64,000 nt of DNA from CALSMU01 sp965230225 (GTDB taxonomy: Bacteria > Bacteroidota > Bacteroidia > Flavobacteriales_D > Parvicellaceae). Positions 62,970 to 64,000 of the stretch are shown here, piece by piece. Position 1 is the stretch's first letter. Each line of letters begins with the position of its first letter. The position numbers and the translations under genes were made by a program. The DNA lies in the NCBI GenBank assembly GCA_965230225.1, contig CBDDKM010000002.1, positions 186,001-250,000 of the forward strand, read 5' to 3'. The notes beneath the pieces were generated by a model. That model was not told the DNA's origin. It saw nothing but the letters and a program-made list of their open reading frames with translations, and ran no database searches.

Positions 62970-64000
62970 ATGCAGTTCGACAAAATCATTGGTCAGGAAG
63001 AAACTAAAGCCCACCTCATTCATACAGTTGAGGAGGACAGAATTAGTCATGCCCAATTGTTTTTGGGACCTGAAGGAAGTGGAACGCTTCCACTGGCAAT
63101 TGCATTTGCTCAGTATTTACTTTGCTCCAACAGAGGGGAGAAAGACGCCTGTGGAGAATGTCCTTCTTGCAAAAAAGTTCAAGGGTACAATCATCCCGAT
63201 TTGCACTTCTCTTTTCCCATTCACTTATTGAAAAGCGTTAGAACATCTAACGATGCTCTTACTGAATGGAGAGAACAACTAATAGAACAACCTTACTTTA
63301 GTCTCTACCAATGGAACCAAAAACTTGGTGCGGAGAACAAGCAAGGTGTTATTGGTAATGATGAGAGTTTAAGCATTGTAAAAAAGATCGTTCTGAAATC
63401 ATTCGAAGGAGGATATAAAATCCTCATCATGTGGTTACCGGAACTGATGAATGCAACAGCTTCTAACAAGCTTTTAAAAATCATCGAGGAACCACCACCA
63501 AAAACGTTATTCTTATTGGTGGCCGAGTCTCAGGAAAACATTATTACCACTATTCTTTCCAGAACACAGATAGTAAAGATTCCTAAACTGAAGGAAACTG
63601 AACTGGCCGATCATCTTGAGCAAAGAATGGGATTATCCCATAACGAAGGAGTCAATATTGCGCACCTAGCAGAAGGAAACGTATGCAAGGCTCTAAAACT
63701 GGTTAGTGAACAAAATGAAACCAGTTTCAACCTGGAAAACTTTGTTACCTGGATGCGTCTTTGTTATCAAAGAAACATCGCAAAAACCATCGATTGGGTA
63801 GATGTAATTTCCTCGGCAGGTAGAGAAAATCAAAAGAATTTCCTCAAATTCAGTTTACACATGTTCAGGCAGTGTATTGTAGGTCATTACGCCGACGATC
63901 AATTGGTAATTCTTACCAAAGATCAAAAAGCATTTTTGAGTAAGTTTTCTCCTTTCATCAACTACAAAAACATTGTTGGCTTAACGGAACAATTTAATGA
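62970..64000 (+). CDS. holB: DNA polymerase III delta' subunit, cut by the right edge
   Basis: ATG 62970 opens a frame to the window end (343 codons visible). It starts MQFDKIIGQEETKAHLIHTV and AQLFLGPEGSGTLPLAIAFAQ. The P-loop lacks the GKT lysine (GPEGSG), as expected for delta', which does not hydrolyse ATP. The zinc-binding cysteines (LLCSNRG, DACGECPSCKKV) and the SRTQIVKIP segment (the SRC arginine-finger position has T in place of C) are present. The clamp-loader subunit passes the sliding clamp to polymerase III. The C-terminus is outside the window. Confidence 0.93.
   Translation, partial: MQFDKIIGQEETKAHLIHTVEEDRISHAQLFLGPEGSGTLPLAIAFAQYLLCSNRGEKDACGECPSCKKVQGYNHPDLHFSFPIHLLKSVRTSNDALTEWREQLIEQPYFSLYQWNQKLGAENKQGVIGNDESLSIVKKIVLKSFEGGYKILIMWLPELMNATASNKLLKIIEEPPPKTLFLLVAESQENIITTILSRTQIVKIPKLKETELADHLEQRMGLSHNEGVNIAHLAEGNVCKALKLVSEQNETSFNLENFVTWMRLCYQRNIAKTIDWVDVISSAGRENQKNFLKFSLHMFRQCIVGHYADDQLVILTKDQKAFLSKFSPFINYKNIVGLTEQFN

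Overview
The window looks like a low-GC chromosome segment of a member of the Bacteroidota, most likely a marine Flavobacteriales (Crocinitomicaceae/Cryomorphaceae-like). I infer this from type IX secretion (T9SS) features (a PorZ-like protein, type A sorting tails, a gliding-motility-type C-terminal domain), giant Bacteroidota surface proteins, CarboxypepD_reg/TonB-like barrels, many LytTR regulators, TAnnTTTG promoter elements and scarce Shine-Dalgarno signals. I could run no database search; family names come from reading the proteins.

Layout. 1-14967 (minus): a tight four-gene operon of very large secreted proteins (1914-aa SpvB/RHS-like shell protein, 235-aa secreted protein, 1632-aa RHS-associated protein, then a MAM/SprB-repeat protein running off the left edge). 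15213-20093: LytTR regulator and LytS-type kinase, divergent from a TonB-receptor-like barrel and an NTF2-like protein. 20103-23606 (minus): GNAT acetyltransferase, small secreted protein, second LytTR regulator and a TPR histidine kinase. 23820-27346: four-gene envelope operon ending in a lipoprotein with a stand-alone CcoO-type haem domain. 27614-33948: a small secreted protein and a 1985-aa adhesin carrying nine exact-length 225-bp repeats. 34031-41026 (minus): sulfurtransferase, then SDR/SRPBCC/DUF4345/AraC/42-aa membrane protein, bestrophin, lipoprotein, peroxiredoxin-like and NAD(P)-binding genes. 41191-46761: third LytTR regulator, a propeller kinase and a T9SS cargo protein. 46820-48603: unrecognised genes. 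48722-54696: a phosphate module (porin O/P, Na/Pi cotransporter with PhoU tail, ChrA-like transporter, PhoB-like regulator) with arrays of TTAACAT-like heptamers at 11-bp spacing. 54705-58365 (minus): lipoprotein, COG0523 GTPase with a Zur-like dyad upstream, leucine-rich protein, SUKH immunity-like protein. 58500-59143: structured repeat element, tRNA-Arg(UCG), GIY-YIG nuclease and two nested remnants of the tRNA 5' end. 59230-64000: PorZ-like protein, OmpA-family protein, CvpA, and DNA polymerase III delta' (cut by the right edge).

How it fits together. Most genes build or sense the cell envelope: T9SS cargo and machinery, barrels, lipoproteins and three LytTR two-component systems. The strongest unexplained signals are (1) the PhoB-like operator arrays at the phosphate genes, (2) the layered tRNA-Arg/GIY-YIG locus, (3) the giant-protein operon, (4) the orphan CcoO lipoprotein, (5) a motif shared upstream of LytTR-associated genes and (6) helically phased ACTGGACA repeats upstream of the adhesin operon.
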